Shown: positions 48,048 through 60,842, counted from the stretch's first letter. The stretch: 64,000 nucleotides of DNA from Neonectria sp. B-13 (GCA_002682825.1 NOKP01000016.1:973593-1037592); one strand, 5' to 3'. The notes: generated by a model not told the origin, from the sequence alone. Program-made: numbers and translations.

Positions 48048-50973
48048 ATGAAGTTCAATATCGAGTATGGCCTCCACGGTGGTCTGTTAGTTATGTCAGT
48101 CCTGTGCTTACTCTCGTCCTAGTGATCTGCCGGTGCTCTTTCCGTACCCCAAGATATACCCAGGTATGGCCACCAAGCGTCTCCCACTTCTACCTATGAA
48201 TCAAGACTAACCCTTGTTTTTAACCAGAGCAATATGCGTGAGTTCCCTCAAGCTCCACTCCACGCGGACCATACATGCCCAAAGCTAATCACCCGCTGCG
48301 TCGCGTAGCTACATGTGCGATCTCAAAAGTGCTTCACACCTTTCCCTCTTCAACCGCCCTCACCACTTTCGGTAGACTAACACATCTCGTTCACCGATTA
48401 GAAACTCTGGATGCTGGGGGTCACTGCGTCCTGGAGATGCCTTCGGGCACTGGCAAGACTGTATCCTTGCTTTCTCTCATTGTCGCTTATCAGCAATACA
48501 AGCCCGAGAAGCGCAAGCTCATCTACTGCTCTCGTGCGTTTTGGTCCCTACGTCTTCACTTGCCCCCTTTGCTCACCCCACCTGCACCTAGGTACCATGT
48601 CAGAGATCGAAAAGGCGTTGGTCGAGCTTCAGTCTCTCATGAAGTACCGAGCTGAGCAACTCGGCTATGAGGAAGAGTTCCGTGGTCTTGGCTTGACCAG
48701 CCGAAAGAACCTGTGTCTTCACCCTTCAGTCAAACGAGAGAAGAGTGGCTCAGTTGTCGATGCTCGATGCAGAAGTCTTACAGCTGGCTTCGTCAAGGAG
48801 AAGAAAGATCGGGGCGAGAGTGTGGACGTTTGTGTCTACCACGACGTATGTACAACAAAGTCACCATGCCCTTCTTGCTACTCAAACTAAACCCTTGACA
48901 TAGAATCTCGACCTTCTCGAGCCACAAAATTTGATCCCGAATGGTGTTTGGTCCTTCGACGACATCCTTCGATATGGCGAAGAACACAAACAGTGCCCAT
49001 ACTTCACTGCGCGGCGCATGGTGAGTAACATAACACGATGCGACCTCGATGCAATAGTGGTGCTGATGATTATTCGCAGATGGAATACTGCAATGTCGTC
49101 ATTTTCTCCTACCACTACCTACTCGACCCCAAAATTGCCGAACGGGTGTCTCGGGACTTCTCTAAGGATTGCATCGTAGTCTTTGACGAAGCGCACAACA
49201 TCGACAACGTCTGCATCGAAGCTCTCAGCACCGACATCACCGAAGACTCACTGCGCAAGGCAACCCGCGGTGCCCAAAACCTTGAAAGCAGAATCGCTCA
49301 GATGCGTGAGACTGATCAGGAACAACTACAGAATGAATACCAGAAGCTCGTTCAGGGCCTTCGTGACGCGGACGAGGCCCGGCAGGAAGATGCCTTCATG
49401 TCAAACCCTGGTACGTTCTGCCCTAACCTCTCGCCGTCCATGTGCGTACTAGCATCGCTAACAATTCCAAGCTCTCCCTGAGGATCTCCTTAAGGAAGCC
49501 GTGCCAGGCAACATCAGAAGAGCAGAACACTTTGTCGCCTTCCTAAAACGATTCATTGAATATCTCAAGGTATTTACTGGAACTCATTCTCTGAACGCGA
49601 ACCGTCTCTAACCCCAAACTCAGACCCGGATGAAGGTCCGCCAAGTCATTTCAGAAACGCCGCCGTCGTTTCTATCTCACCTGAGGGAGCACACTTTTAT
49701 CGAGAAAAAGCCCCTGAGGTTCTGTGCGGAAAGACTAACATCGTTGGTGAGAACCCTCGAGCTCACCAACATAGAGGACTATCAACCACTACAAGAAGTT
49801 GCAACCTTTGCCACGCTTGTAGCAACTTACGAGAAAGGTTTTCTTCTGATCCTGGAGCCATACGAGTCCGATACTGCCGAAGTCCCCAACCCCATTCTGC
49901 ATTTCACTTGCCTCGATGCTGCAATTGCCATCCGGCCAGTATTTGAGAGATTCTATTCCGTCATCATCACATCAGGAACCATGTCGCCCCTAGACATATA
50001 CCCCAAGATGCTCGACTTCCCCACGGTCATTCAGGAGTCTTATGCCATGACACTTGCTCGGCGATCATTCTTGCCCATGATCGTCACCAGAGGAAGTGAC
50101 CAGGCGTCAGTTTCGACGAGCTTCCAAGTCCGAAATGAGCCCAGTGTTGTCCGAAACTATGGCAATCTGTTGACAGAATTCGCCAAGATTACACCCGACG
50201 GCATGGTCGTCTTCTTTCCGTCATATCTATACATGGAATCCATCATCAGCATGTGGCAGGGAATGGGTATCCTTGATGAGGTGTGGAAGTACAAACTTAT
50301 TCTAGTCGAGACCCCTGACGCTCAAGAAACCTCTCTTGCGCTAGAGACGTATCGCACTGCATGCTGCAACGGACGAGGAGCCGTGCTTCTTTGCGTCGCG
50401 CGAGGAAAGGTTTCTGAGGGAATTGACTTTGACCACCAGTACGGTCGGACCGTGCTTTGCATCGGAGTGCCCTTCCAGTACACCGAATCACGTATCCTCA
50501 AGGCCAGACTTGAATTCCTTCGGGAAACATATCGTATCAAGGAAAATGACTTCCTGTCCTTCGACGCTATGCGTCACGCTGCGCAATGCCTTGGTCGAGT
50601 CCTGCGCGGCAAGGACGATTATGGAATCATGGTTCTCGCCGATCGTCGATTCCAAAAGAAACGGACACAACTGCCCAAGTGGATCAATCAAGGCCTCCTT
50701 GAGGCTGAAGTGAACCTGAGTACCGATATGGCTGTCAGCAGTGCGAGGAGATTTCTGAGAACCATGGCGCAGCCCTTCCGGGCCAAGGACCAGGACGGGA
50801 TCAGCACATGGGACTATAAAGATCTTATGGAACACAAGGAAAAGATGGACAATGAGCGGATCAAAGAGCTCGAGGAGGCGGCGCAGAAACCGCAGGTGAC
50901 ATTCCAGGACAACTACGATTACGACGACGAAGAGCTAGATCGAGATATGATGGAGATGGAAGAAGGTTTCTAA
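48048..50973 (+). CDS. RAD3: TFIIH 5'-3' DNA helicase Rad3/XPD
   Basis: Ten exons: 48048-48064, 48123-48163, 48228-48237, 48309-48328, 48402-48533, 48592-48845, 48904-49020, 49080-49410, 49472-49569, 49624-50973. They give 789 residues with every phase matching. The N-terminus [20 protein letters not shown] is the Rad3/XPD start. Walker A (EMPSGTGKT, about 41-49) and the DEAH box (233-236) are present. Cysteines expected for the 4Fe-4S cluster occur in KNLCLHP, DARCRSL, VCVYHD and HKQCPYF. Helicase motifs include [22 protein letters not shown] and [14 protein letters not shown]. The C-terminus is acidic. The protein is a TFIIH subunit that opens DNA in nucleotide excision repair and helps hold the CAK module in transcription. 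The third exon is only ten bases and the fourth only twenty, both required to keep the conserved PEQYAYMCDLK sequence. Confidence 0.97.
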
Positions 50974-51250
50974 GCTTCTCATTCGGGAGGATATTCCCAA
51001 CGAAAATTGCCAGTTGAATAGGGGAAAGGATGTAACAGTGTAACAAAAGTATTAGCGTCTCTAAAAGCTTACTGTCAGCACCATCTATGTATGCCGCGGT
51101 TCCTCTCTTTCGAGTATTCTAAGGTCAGCCCATCTGCGTAACTCCAAATATTCCAAACGCCCCATACCGCCATTCCAAAAGGTTAAAAGTAAAAGGGAAA
51201 CATCAGTCTTCTGTTCGCAGCGATAGTAGTAATACAACATATCGATCGTA

Positions 51251-54200
51251 CTAGTTGATCAATAATCTCTTAGTGGCCTTGACAGCTCTCATGGCTGGGA
51301 GTGTGTGCGCCCTGCCTGGCCGTCTCCCAATTTCGACACACAGCATGCGAATAAAATCGATGTTGGTCCAGTAGCTCGTGTGCGCGCTCAGCATGTTCAG
51401 GTACTGGATCTCCAGCGGTCCGCCGCCGGAGCGCAGATACCAATCGATCTGTCCATTGTCGTTAAGTAAAAAAGCCTTCCTCTCGGCAATCTCCTCGCGG
51501 GTGAAGTCGTGGACCTCGAGCTCGAGCTGCGAGGGTAGGCGGATCGCCGTGGGCCGCTCTGACTCCGGGGCGAGCCGGTTCGGCGCCGGGGCCATGCCGG
51601 GCACCACGTTGCGCATCGCATTGCCGACCGACTTCCAGAGCGAGCCGGCGATGCTGGGGACGTAGGCCGACTTGAGGCTCGAGGCGTAGACAGGGTCCAC
51701 GGCTCCGTTGAGGAGGTAGGCGATAGGGTCTTCCTTAGCAAGGATATTGTAGATGTTTTCAACAGCTAGGCATCCAAAGGTGCCGGCCTCTCCGACGACG
51801 CCGTGTGCAACGGTGTCGCTCGAGTCGGCCCCAGGCTTCATCCGTCCATACCTAGGCATCAAGGTGCCTCTCTCCAAGAGCAGGAAGAACCCCGCCGGGC
51901 TCCCTGCCAAAAATAGGTTCGTAGTGTCGAACTCGAAAAATCGCGTCTCTGGCTCTTTACGAGACAAGTCGATTTTTGGCACCATTGTCGGCTGGTGCGA
52001 CAGGATCTCAAGAGCCATTGCGCTACCCAGAGAGTGGCCGATAATGTGAACACGCCCATGTTCTGCAAACCCCTGATTGTTCCTACACCACAGCCGATAG
52101 ACTCTATTTGCCTCAGACACCAGAGCATTGATCATCTTTCCCTTGTGATGAGACAAGTAGAACGGAATGTCAAACATGACGTCTGAAATCATGCTGCGGA
52201 CGGCGGGGATGGTATCAGGCTCAATGTCTTTTAGTCCAAAGCCATCGGGCGTGTATGACGCCTTATCCTCCTCTCTCATTGGGCCACCATCTTCGAGGGA
52301 CAGGCCCATCCTCCAGTTCAGGGGCAGAATCATGAGGCCATTCTGGTCCTCACGGAGCACCTCCTGGACAATTGGTGTCTTGAGTTCCATGTTCACTGCC
52401 CGCCGAAAGCCGTTTATAGCGTGCGTGAAATGAAAGCTCTCTACCCGCTCCGCAAACTTTTGGCCAATTCCATGAGCCACAAGCACGAGATCGGTGACCT
52501 GCCCTCGTTCCTTTTCTGCCTTACAGGCTAAGCACACATCTTGCCCCGTACTCTCATGGGACTCGTCTGCGGCTGATACGCCTGGTGTGTTAGGTGCCCG
52601 CTTCTTGTGGTGGATGCGCTCCCACGCATTGCGGTCGAAGCCTCTCACAACTGGAACTCCGACTGTCAGACCTTTCATGATCTTCCACACAGGCCGTCTG
52701 CCGTAATAAGCCGACGGCTTAAGGCTAGGTTTCAAAAGAAAAGCTTCAGTCTGGTTCTTATAGATGACATGGTAGTTCAAAAAGGGGCGGTTTGGTGCCT
52801 CAGTCCCTCTGTTGTCCACCGGGGTCGGTTCGAGGGTCCCCTCGGCGGCAGCCTCTCCTCGGAAGCAACGGGCTGCGCAGAATGGATCATACGGTATAGT
52901 GGTCTCTGTCATCCCGTCATCTTCGGAGGAAAAGTCGGATTCAGGGGACCATAGTCGATGGGAGACCTTTTCCTCGCCAAGAGGTCCCACATCGATAGCG
53001 CAACGTATTTCGTCACCCCATGTCTCCGTCCATGGTTTGAGCTCGTGAAAACCAGCTTCGAGTTGGTTCGAAACAGCAGCAGGGATTGGAAGCATCGTAT
53101 CCCTTAGACATGTCAGTATGCTGGACTCAGACCTTCAGCTTACATTCAAAAACTCACCTATAAAACCATGTGGCTCTCATAACCACCGCAACGTCGTTCA
53201 CTGGTGACCAGTAGATGGGCTTCATCTGGAGCGCGGGGAGCGATACCATGTGTAGTCTCGATATCCCAACGGCGACTTCAACATCATCTGGTCGATGGTT
53301 GCCAGCCATCGCAATGCTCGCTCTCTCTGCGACTTCTGGCTCGTTGTCCCGTATAGATGTCACGTCGTTCTCAACCTCGCGGAGAGGTGCGTCCGGCAGA
53401 GGGCTTTCCACTCGAGACATGGTGGTGGAAGTAGCTTCCGGGTATGAATGGGGACTGCCAACTCGGACAAACGGCTGACCAGATATGCCATCGTCCAGAA
53501 GAGGTGGTCGAGTGAGTGCCGGGCTGCTCGATGGGGTCTGCGATCGAGGCGACTGGGTTTTAGACTGAGAAATCGAAATACGACGACTTTTTGTATCTAC
53601 CCCACCGCTGAATGGTTGCTTTTCTTGGTTTCTGCTTGTCGCGCTTCGAGATTCGGTCTTCATCTTTGGAATTCGAGATATCAGATGCGAGATGGTATTG
53701 GTATTGGATGCAGTTCCAGGACGGCTAGTGGGAACATCTGCAGTAGAGGGACGGCTTTCGGTGAGTGTATCTGCTTCCCTTCGTAAACGATCCAGAACCA
53801 GAACAACCTGTTGCATTACTTCATCGAGGCCAAGGGAGGGAGTCCGCTTTCTGACAAGGGCACAGAAGGTTGTCTCCAGCTCTTGGGAGACGTTGACGAC
53901 CAGTTCAGAGCAACAGGCGGGTACGTTAGTCGTCGGTAGAGCACCATAAAACGGCAACGATAAGTCCTGGGGCTGGTGTTTGCTGCGATGCCTGTTCCAG
54001 TGGATGGACGCCATGTCCTGGACGAGCGATGCCAACTTGTCCGCGATGATTTGGGATGACTCGGCGTCCAGGGCCCGGCCCCGCCTCACGTCTTCATGAG
54101 CCCGACGATCATTATCGGACATGAGGCCAAGCCAGGCCTTCTCGAGAGCAGTATTATCGCCTCGAGTATACGGACGCAGTTGACCCTTGCCGGACCTCGA

Positions 54201-54377
54201 CTCGGACGGACCGGCGGCGAAGCTGGTTGACAGCGGGTCGTCAATGGGGAGGGCGGATGAATAAAAGAACTGGGCTTCTATGGGTGGTATATTATCTTCT
54301 CGTTCGACGCGGGCGACGGGGGCCAGGCGGCACTTGGCCCCGTATGTGTGGCGATGGTTGTCGTCGTCGTTGGCCAT
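51251..54377 (-). CDS. DDHD-domain phospholipase (Ddl1/PA-PLA1-like)
   Basis: Two exons on the minus strand, 54377-53158 and 53102-51251, joined by a 55-base intron (donor GTGAGT, acceptor CTAAG), give 1023 residues from the first ATG of the frame. The serine-hydrolase elbow GHSLGS is at about 762-767, and VLVAHGIGQKF precedes it. The C-terminal DDHD region has YLLNGAVDPVYAS and, near the end, GQIDWYL and AHTSYW, which supply the Asp and His expected for this domain. The segment KPIYWSPVNDVAVVMRATWFY just before the intron matches the family's N-terminal WWE-like part. Yeast Ddl1 (YOR022C) is a mitochondrial phospholipase A1 acting on phosphatidic acid/cardiolipin; mitochondrial placement here is inference. 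The frame stays open with coding-like sequence up to about 54520 without an ATG, so a further exon or another start is possible. Confidence 0.9.
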
Positions 54378-55648
54378 CGTGGTGTCCGGAATGTCGTCGC
54401 TGAGTGAAGCTAGCCAGTGTGGTCGGGCCTTGGGCAGCTGGTGCAGGCGGCGTGGCTCTCGTCTGGGCCATAGAGGCAAGGCGACGTGGGGATTCGTTGC
54501 TCGTCATTCACGCTGTCGGGTAAGAAAAAGTCGTGGACCAGACAGCGGGCGACGTTGTGTTTGGTTCACCGACCTTAGTCCATTCAGGTTGATGACGTGG
54601 GAGGTTCCTAAACGATATCATGTTGCCTTCAAGAGTGGGTCCAGCCCATGTACCTATAGGTATCCCCGATACAGTTTCAATGTATTTATACACATACAGC
54701 GCCCGAAGAAGTACGTGTATTAGGCAGCATGGTACTTCCTGGCGTACATACGTTGCATGATGAATCCAACTTCACATGTTTTGATTGTGCCACATCATGC
54801 ACCCAAATGCCAGCTTGAAATCTACACGTTAGACAAACAATTTTACTTGCTTAGGTACTTACTCTGAACCTGGCCAAGTTCAATATTATTCGAGCCACTG
54901 CAGCACTAACCTTGGCCTAAGGATTTAATAGGTATCCTTGAAACTATGAGATAGGTATTGCGAACTTGAAGAAGTGCCCAAACCTCCATTCAGTCCTTCG
55001 GGGTCGTACCGTGGATTATGCGTGGGCCTGAGCAGTCGAATGAAGCCCGTTACCAAAACTCACGCACTTAATATGAGATAATTCATCAAGTCTAGAAAGT
55101 ACACCTCAAATGCAACCACGCACAGTAACTCGAATGCCAACCCTAGTAAAAGCATGCAAAACCCTAAGGGAGAGAGATATTTCTCGACTCCAAGGTTCAC
55201 CGGCCCCACTCCTCCCGGAGCATCAACTCCACGCCAGAGGTTCGAGAGAGGGACAAACCAGCAAGGGCATCTTTCCGGTCGTGCCAGTTTGTGTAGTGTT
55301 TCTGCATCCTGATTAGCACGGCTTTCGATTTCCAAAATTCCGAGATTCCGGAATTAAAAAAACCCACGATGGGTCTGACGGCGTCAAGAGTGCGGGGATC
55401 CTTTTCCGAGGTGGGGATAAATGAAGTTAGAAGAGGGGCCCAGCTGAGTCAAAGCCCGACAAAGAGTCTATCGTTATTCCTCGGAATTGCTTGAGTCAGG
55501 GCAATTTCTGTCTCTTAACCCAAGTTATCAGAACCGGCTCCAACTCCCACGAAACAGGAGACGGGTTCAAGTGGTGTGGCACCGGCTCGACAGGTTACAA
55601 TGGAATACACAAGGCAGGCGGCTCCACGTCTCCGGGTGCGGTGACAGC
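54378..55648. other. intergenic, AT-richer
   Basis: 5' flank of the DDHD gene, then AT-rich DNA with TACCTA/TAGGTA-type words (54840-54960) and no supported gene. The first 140 bases may hold extra 5' coding sequence of the DDHD gene. Confidence 0.5.
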
Positions 55649-57110
55649 ATGTCGACTGACTTGTCATGATAGACTCGGCGAGAGCGGCCTCAGGGTCTCC
55701 AAGATCATCATTGAGTGCATAGTTTTTGGCAGCTCCAAGTAGGAGCGTTCCTTAGACTCTTGATGATGAGGAAGGCCTGGAGCTGCTCAAGAAAGCATTT
55801 GACCTCGGGACCAACACGTGGGTATGTATTGATCAACGATAAGGATCAAAAGTATGTCACTACTGTACGCGTTGGCTCACCCCTGACCCAGCATACGGCT
55901 GACTTCTACTCGAATGGAGCGTCTGAGGTCATTGTTGGCAAGGCCCTCAAGAAATACAACATACCTCGGAACAAGGTTACCATCCTCAGCAAGGTCTACT
56001 TCCTCATCACCGAAGGCGAAGGCACTCGGGTCGCTCCCATCAACGATGGACCGATTGTGAACCAGATGGGCCTTTCGAAGAAGCACATCTTTGATGCTGT
56101 CGATGGCTGTCTTCGACGCCTCGACACGGAGTACATTGGTAATTGTTGTGTCGCACCAATGCTTTGTGCGGTCAGTAGGCGTCGCCAGTAGTAGCCGCCC
56201 AGTTGTAGTGGTGGTGGTGATGGTGACGGTGGTGGTGGGCAGTCGAATCCTGGCAAGCGTCTAGGGTTCGCAGTCTCTGCTGTTGGTAGTGGTGCTTCTC
56301 CTGGTGGTAATAGAGGCTCCTGCTGCTACCCGTGGATACGCAAAGGCTGCCTTTTCCGCTACGGCCCATGGCATTCCCAAAGCAGAAATCTGTGCAGCCG
56401 ACCAGGGTCAATTCCAAATGGAAAGTGGTGTTCCCCCCCGGGAGGCCCATGCGCTTGGCTCGCCCGACTTGTACTGTATCGATCCATGCTGATGACCGGG
56501 ATGTGATTTATTAGACGTTCTCCAGATCCATCGCCTGGACCGAGACACGCCACCAGAAGAGATTATGAGAGCCCTACACGACGTAGTCATGTCTGGCAAA
56601 GTGCGATACGTTGGGGCCAGCTCCATGTGGACATGGGGGTTCGCCCGGCTGCAGCACATTGCAGAGATGAGAGGGTGGACCAAGTTCATCTCCATGCAGA
56701 ACTGCTATAACCTAGCCTATCGAGAAGATGAGCGAGAGATGATTCCCTTTTGTAAGGCGACTGGGGTAGGCATCATTCCTTGGTCGCCGCTGGCTCGGGG
56801 CCTGCTCACCCGGCCCTAGGGCACGGCCGAGAGCGAGCGAGCACGCGGGGACAGGTACAGCGCCGTGTGGGACTTGGAGGCCAGTCGCGAGGTTGTCGGC
56901 CGAGTCGAACAGCTAGCCCAGAAGAAAGGCGTCAGCATGGCCGTGCTGGCGACGGCGTGGGTGCTGCACAAGGGGTGTTCCCCGATCCTGGGCTTGAATA
57001 AGCCGGAGAGGATCGAGGAGGCGGTTGGGGCGCTGCAGGTCCCGCTCACCGACGAGGACGTCAGGTTTCTCGAGGAGGAGTACAAGCCGCGCGCTGTGCA
57101 GGGCCATTGA
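55649..57110 (+). pseudogene. decayed aldo/keto reductase
   Basis: Segments of one aldo/keto reductase (the yeast AAD/YakC-like group) follow in order: RLGESGLRVSKII (55670s), EEGLELLKKAFDLGTNTW, TADFYSNGASEVIVGKALKKY, the Lys of [25 protein letters not shown] with the family His, [18 protein letters not shown], and NKPERIEEAVGAL near the end. The frame is broken several times: between the ATG at 55649 and the first segment, at a TAG after GSSK where the family has Trp (55739-55741), by a shift a few codons later, and by a TAG in LLTRP*GTAE (56817-56819). The first splice junction does not restore the Asp expected before TAD. The second intron (56139-56514) would be 376 bases, far longer than others here. 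A functional enzyme is therefore unlikely, barring sequence errors. Confidence 0.8.
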
Positions 57111-57788
57111 TAATCCATAATTCCACAACTCCACATTGCATCACCATTCCTGGGATGTCTGCCGCGGAACATCACGTCTTCTAGTCTTCTTAAAAGCAGG
57201 GCATCTGACGACTACTTTCCATGGCAACTTTAACCACGGCATTGGCCGTGAAAGCCTTGCAGTCCCACGTCGTAGTGTTGTCCATCCTCCTCGCCATAAC
57301 AAAGTAGCATTGGGGTCTTGGAGTATCCCAGGCGACCGGTTGCGAACCAGCCCGAGTGAGGTCTTTTGTCTCTGTCCACAGGGCGATTCAGGCGCCCCGG
57401 CGGCAAACCCGGCGGCTAGCCATAGGCTCCTCGGCCGCCATGTAGAGGGGAACCAGTCGGGACGGAGGCAGGCACAGGCAGGGAGGGCCATAAAGGTGTC
57501 TTGATCGGGACGGTACTCCTGCACTTCTCCCAACAGGCCCCGCCGCATGGCGTTGGCAACGTTATCCCGTCTGCTTCTGCCAGTCTAGGTTGGTAGTGTC
57601 AGGTCATAGTTAGCTTGGGTCGTTCCGGCACGGCCAAGGCGCGTACGGGGCGCCTGTCCCGCTCTAATTGAGGGTTTTCGAGTCGCACAGGCGCTAGATT
57701 CAGCGTCATCGCCGCTGTTTCTGCATTGCCCACGGTCTAGGTGCGGGCGTGAGAGGCCGGAGGTCGACGCGGATGTGGACGCATACGC

Positions 57789-57850
57789 GGGCGTGGGCGT
57801 GGGCGTGGGCGTGGGCGTGGGCGTCAGCGTGGGCGTCAGTGTGGGCGTCG
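57789..57850. repeat. GGGCGT hexamer repeat
   Basis: Six near-perfect GGGCGT units followed by three more spaced by GTCAGC/GTCAGT. The plus strand has at least nine runs of three G within about 60 bases, a pattern able to form G-quadruplexes. It is not the TTAGGG telomere repeat. Confidence 0.9.
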
Positions 57851-59201
57851 GGGGTTGCGATATCGCAGCATGGTACTATGGGGAAGGCGCAAACAGGCAT
57901 CCATGCCCGTCATGTCCCATCTCCACAAGGCGGCCCGAGAGAGCCACAACCCACAACCTTGACAACCACCACACGGGCCCACCAGAACGAACCAAAGATG
58001 CTAGGTGGATTCAGCAGGGGGGCATTTACCAGCAACAGCCCGGGAATATCCAAGCACGGCCAAGGACTGCTTGTAGTTATGGTGGTACTTGTCCGTTTGG
58101 GAAAGCGCATCGTCCCCATTTCTGTCTCGATCCGCAAATGCTCCGAACATGTCAAAGTCTCAAAGGGCCCTACTATAGGGTCGGAGAGCATGGAGCAGGG
58201 CCATAGCCTCTAGGGCCACGCTACACGGCCTTTTCAGGGACCTTCCCTCCTGGTCAGTGGTGAGTGCCCGGACCCCTTGAAGAGCCCCAAGCTAGGACGA
58301 TGGTGCTTGCCTTTACGAATTTGACGAAGCGCCGGAGTAAGCTGGGAGGAAGGTTCTTCCCTATCGTAGAGACTGTAACTTAGGCTAGGTAGCTTCCCAG
58401 GTAGTAGGAAATTTCCGACTTAGTAATTACCAACCCAAGGTAGGCAGGTACGTCGTAGCTGAGCACCTGCGGGAAGGGACCAGCCGCAGACGAGGGGGAG
58501 GTTGCGACTGCGTCACTATGCACTGTGAATAGACGTGCACTTTCTGGGTAGGGTTTCTTCAACGGCCAAAAATCGCCCGGAGAACCACTGGGGAACGTCC
58601 CCAGCAGGCGCGCTGGGGGCTGCCTGAGGTGGTGGCCCCTGTGCGGTCCGTGCTGGAGCCCTCAGTGGCACGGTGCCTGTGTTACATCACGGACTCCTAA
58701 AGTTCCCGGCTAGCAGGGACCTTTCCTGAGGGATCCTGTCCCTTCCAACTTCCAACCAACCCGGAGCAGCGGCCCTCAAGCGGCCCGCAGTTGTTCTTCG
58801 CTGCTAAACTTTCCGACCAGGGTGACCAGCGTCTCTGCCATCGGCCTACTCGCGCTCGTCCCGTCGTACTATGAGCGTCGAAGCATGGTATATGATCTAG
58901 TCCGGTCTAGGACTGGGCTCACCTCGCCCTGCCCCGACTCGCGCCACATGATCCGTTTCTCGACTCTGGGTCCCTGAAGGCGGCAACGCATCTCCTACTA
59001 TTCGGGGAATACGGATAACAGGCCTACATGCCTGGTACGCCGCGATGACAAGCTCGCATGCGATCCCCGTTGATCGATGCGCGCCTGTTGGCGTTCCTAC
59101 CTTACCCAAGTGTGTATGTAGGCAAGCCTGACAAGGCAACTTGTCCCTTGGTCCCCTGGCAGCCCGAGTGGTCCCTGTCTGCAACGCCCAGTTCATCCCG
59201 G

Positions 59202-59266
59202 GGCTCGATCCAGGCTCAATCCAGGCTCAATCCAGGCTCAACTCAGGCTCAACTCAGGCTCAACCC
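59202..59266. repeat. 11-bp tandem repeat (CAGGCTCAATC / CAGGCTCAACT)
   Basis: Five to six consecutive copies of an 11-base unit. The first copies end in AATC and the later ones in AACT, so two sub-variants are ordered in blocks, as expected from stepwise duplication. Confidence 0.92.
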
Positions 59267-60842
59267 GTTGGCGAGCCAATCCGGTATTATCCATTCATTT
59301 TGGCTGGTGCTGAACCGTCTCGGGTGACTGGGGCTGTCTTCGTCAAGGTCACTAGTAGTTAACCTAGCTTAGGTACTACGCGTCTGTGCCTTGCCTTGCC
59401 GTCTGCCATCTGCCGTCCCTCGTTGGATGCTTCGTCTTCTAAGAGGTCCCTTGCAGCAATTATGGCTACACCACCCACCGGACCAGGCCGTTGGGGCATG
59501 GGTCATCAAGCCCATGGGGGCCAAGTGTCGTGCGCATGGGGAGCACACTGGGACGGTTCTGATCAAGTTGGTTCCTCAATGTGGAGAAACCTTTCGGTTT
59601 GTTTATGGCATGGATGATGGGGACCCAGCCCCTCGGACCCATGTGATCCCAATCTGTGGTTGAAGGGGCTTGATGTTCTAGTTATCACCATCTCCCCTCT
59701 CTCTATCTCCCTCGCGGGCCCGCTCTATCGTCTCGTCTACCTCTGTATGTCTATGTCTCTCCGTCTCTCCGTCTCTCCGTCTCTCTGTATACGTCTTTAT
59801 GTGTCTCTTCCTCGCCCTCTCACTCTTTGGCGGCCTACCTCGTACTGTGACTCTCTTGCCCCCAACTCCCTTGCCCCCAACTCTCTTTGCCCTCCCTCTC
59901 CGTAACCGCCCACACCCTCTATCCTCACTCTTTGGCGTACCTGGGTACAACTGAGGACCTCCTCCAACTGGTCCCTTCACTAAGAGAATTATGGGGAGGA
60001 CTATACTTAGATAGCTTGCTTTGTGATGTGTCCCTGGCCCTGAGCCAGACGCGGCGAATCTTCAAGGAATAGGCTTGTCGACACCGTTATCTCCTTAGAG
60101 CTCCCTCTCGCCCATCAAGATCTGTCAAGACCGCGATGCCCCGGCCTTGCGGTTGGCGAACAAGACCCCTGACCTGGTCCTCATTTCGCTCTCGGCCCCG
60201 GCCCCATCACCCGCTCCATCACACCTCCCTACTGGTTTGGGACGCTGCGAACGCAACCTGTCTCCCCATCATACTGCCTGTTTCTTCTCCCCCATGTCGG
60301 CGGAGTCTGATCCTTCGCACTACCCTCACCCTCACATGTGTTTAATTCATCGACAACGGTTTCATCAACGGCAAGCTCCGCCTTCAAGAGTCTCTGTAAA
60401 TGTTGCCCGCTCTGGCCATCCCTTCCGTGTCCCATTCTTCCCTTCTTATACCCGTCCCGGACGGCAGTCTGCCTTTCCTCCTACGAGGCGCCGCCTTTTG
60501 TTTCGCGCCCATCATATCTGTCCGGAAATCTGCTCGGAAATCTGCTCAATGGTTTTCTGGCCTTCTTTCTCTCCCCACCCCCTGGACCCCAAGTCCCCGT
60601 CCACTAGCTCTCTTTCTTTCTGTCTGTATTGCCTCACCTAACTGCCTAGTTGCCGTTTCGAGATCAAGGCCGTCCAGATGAGACTCGATTTTTCGTCATA
60701 GCTAAAGGCCGTCGTGGTCTTCAGTTCCCGCGGACTTAATCCCATTGATTGGGCTGTGGTGTGTGTGTTCAGCTGGATCTGACAAATCTTGGCTTCGTCA
60801 AGACTTCCCGGATCAGCCCGCACGCCACACAGCAACCTCGAC

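Larger units (their letters stand above)
57111..60842. other. gene-poor region with tandem repeats
   Basis: About 3.7 kb without a supported gene. It holds a GGGCGT repeat near 57789, an 11-bp repeat near 59202, CTCCGT/CTCTCT simple sequence near 59690-59830, and ACCTAG/AGGTAC words near 58385 and 59360. The C/T-rich final 700 bases probably belong to the promoter and leader of the zinc-finger gene. Confidence 0.55.
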
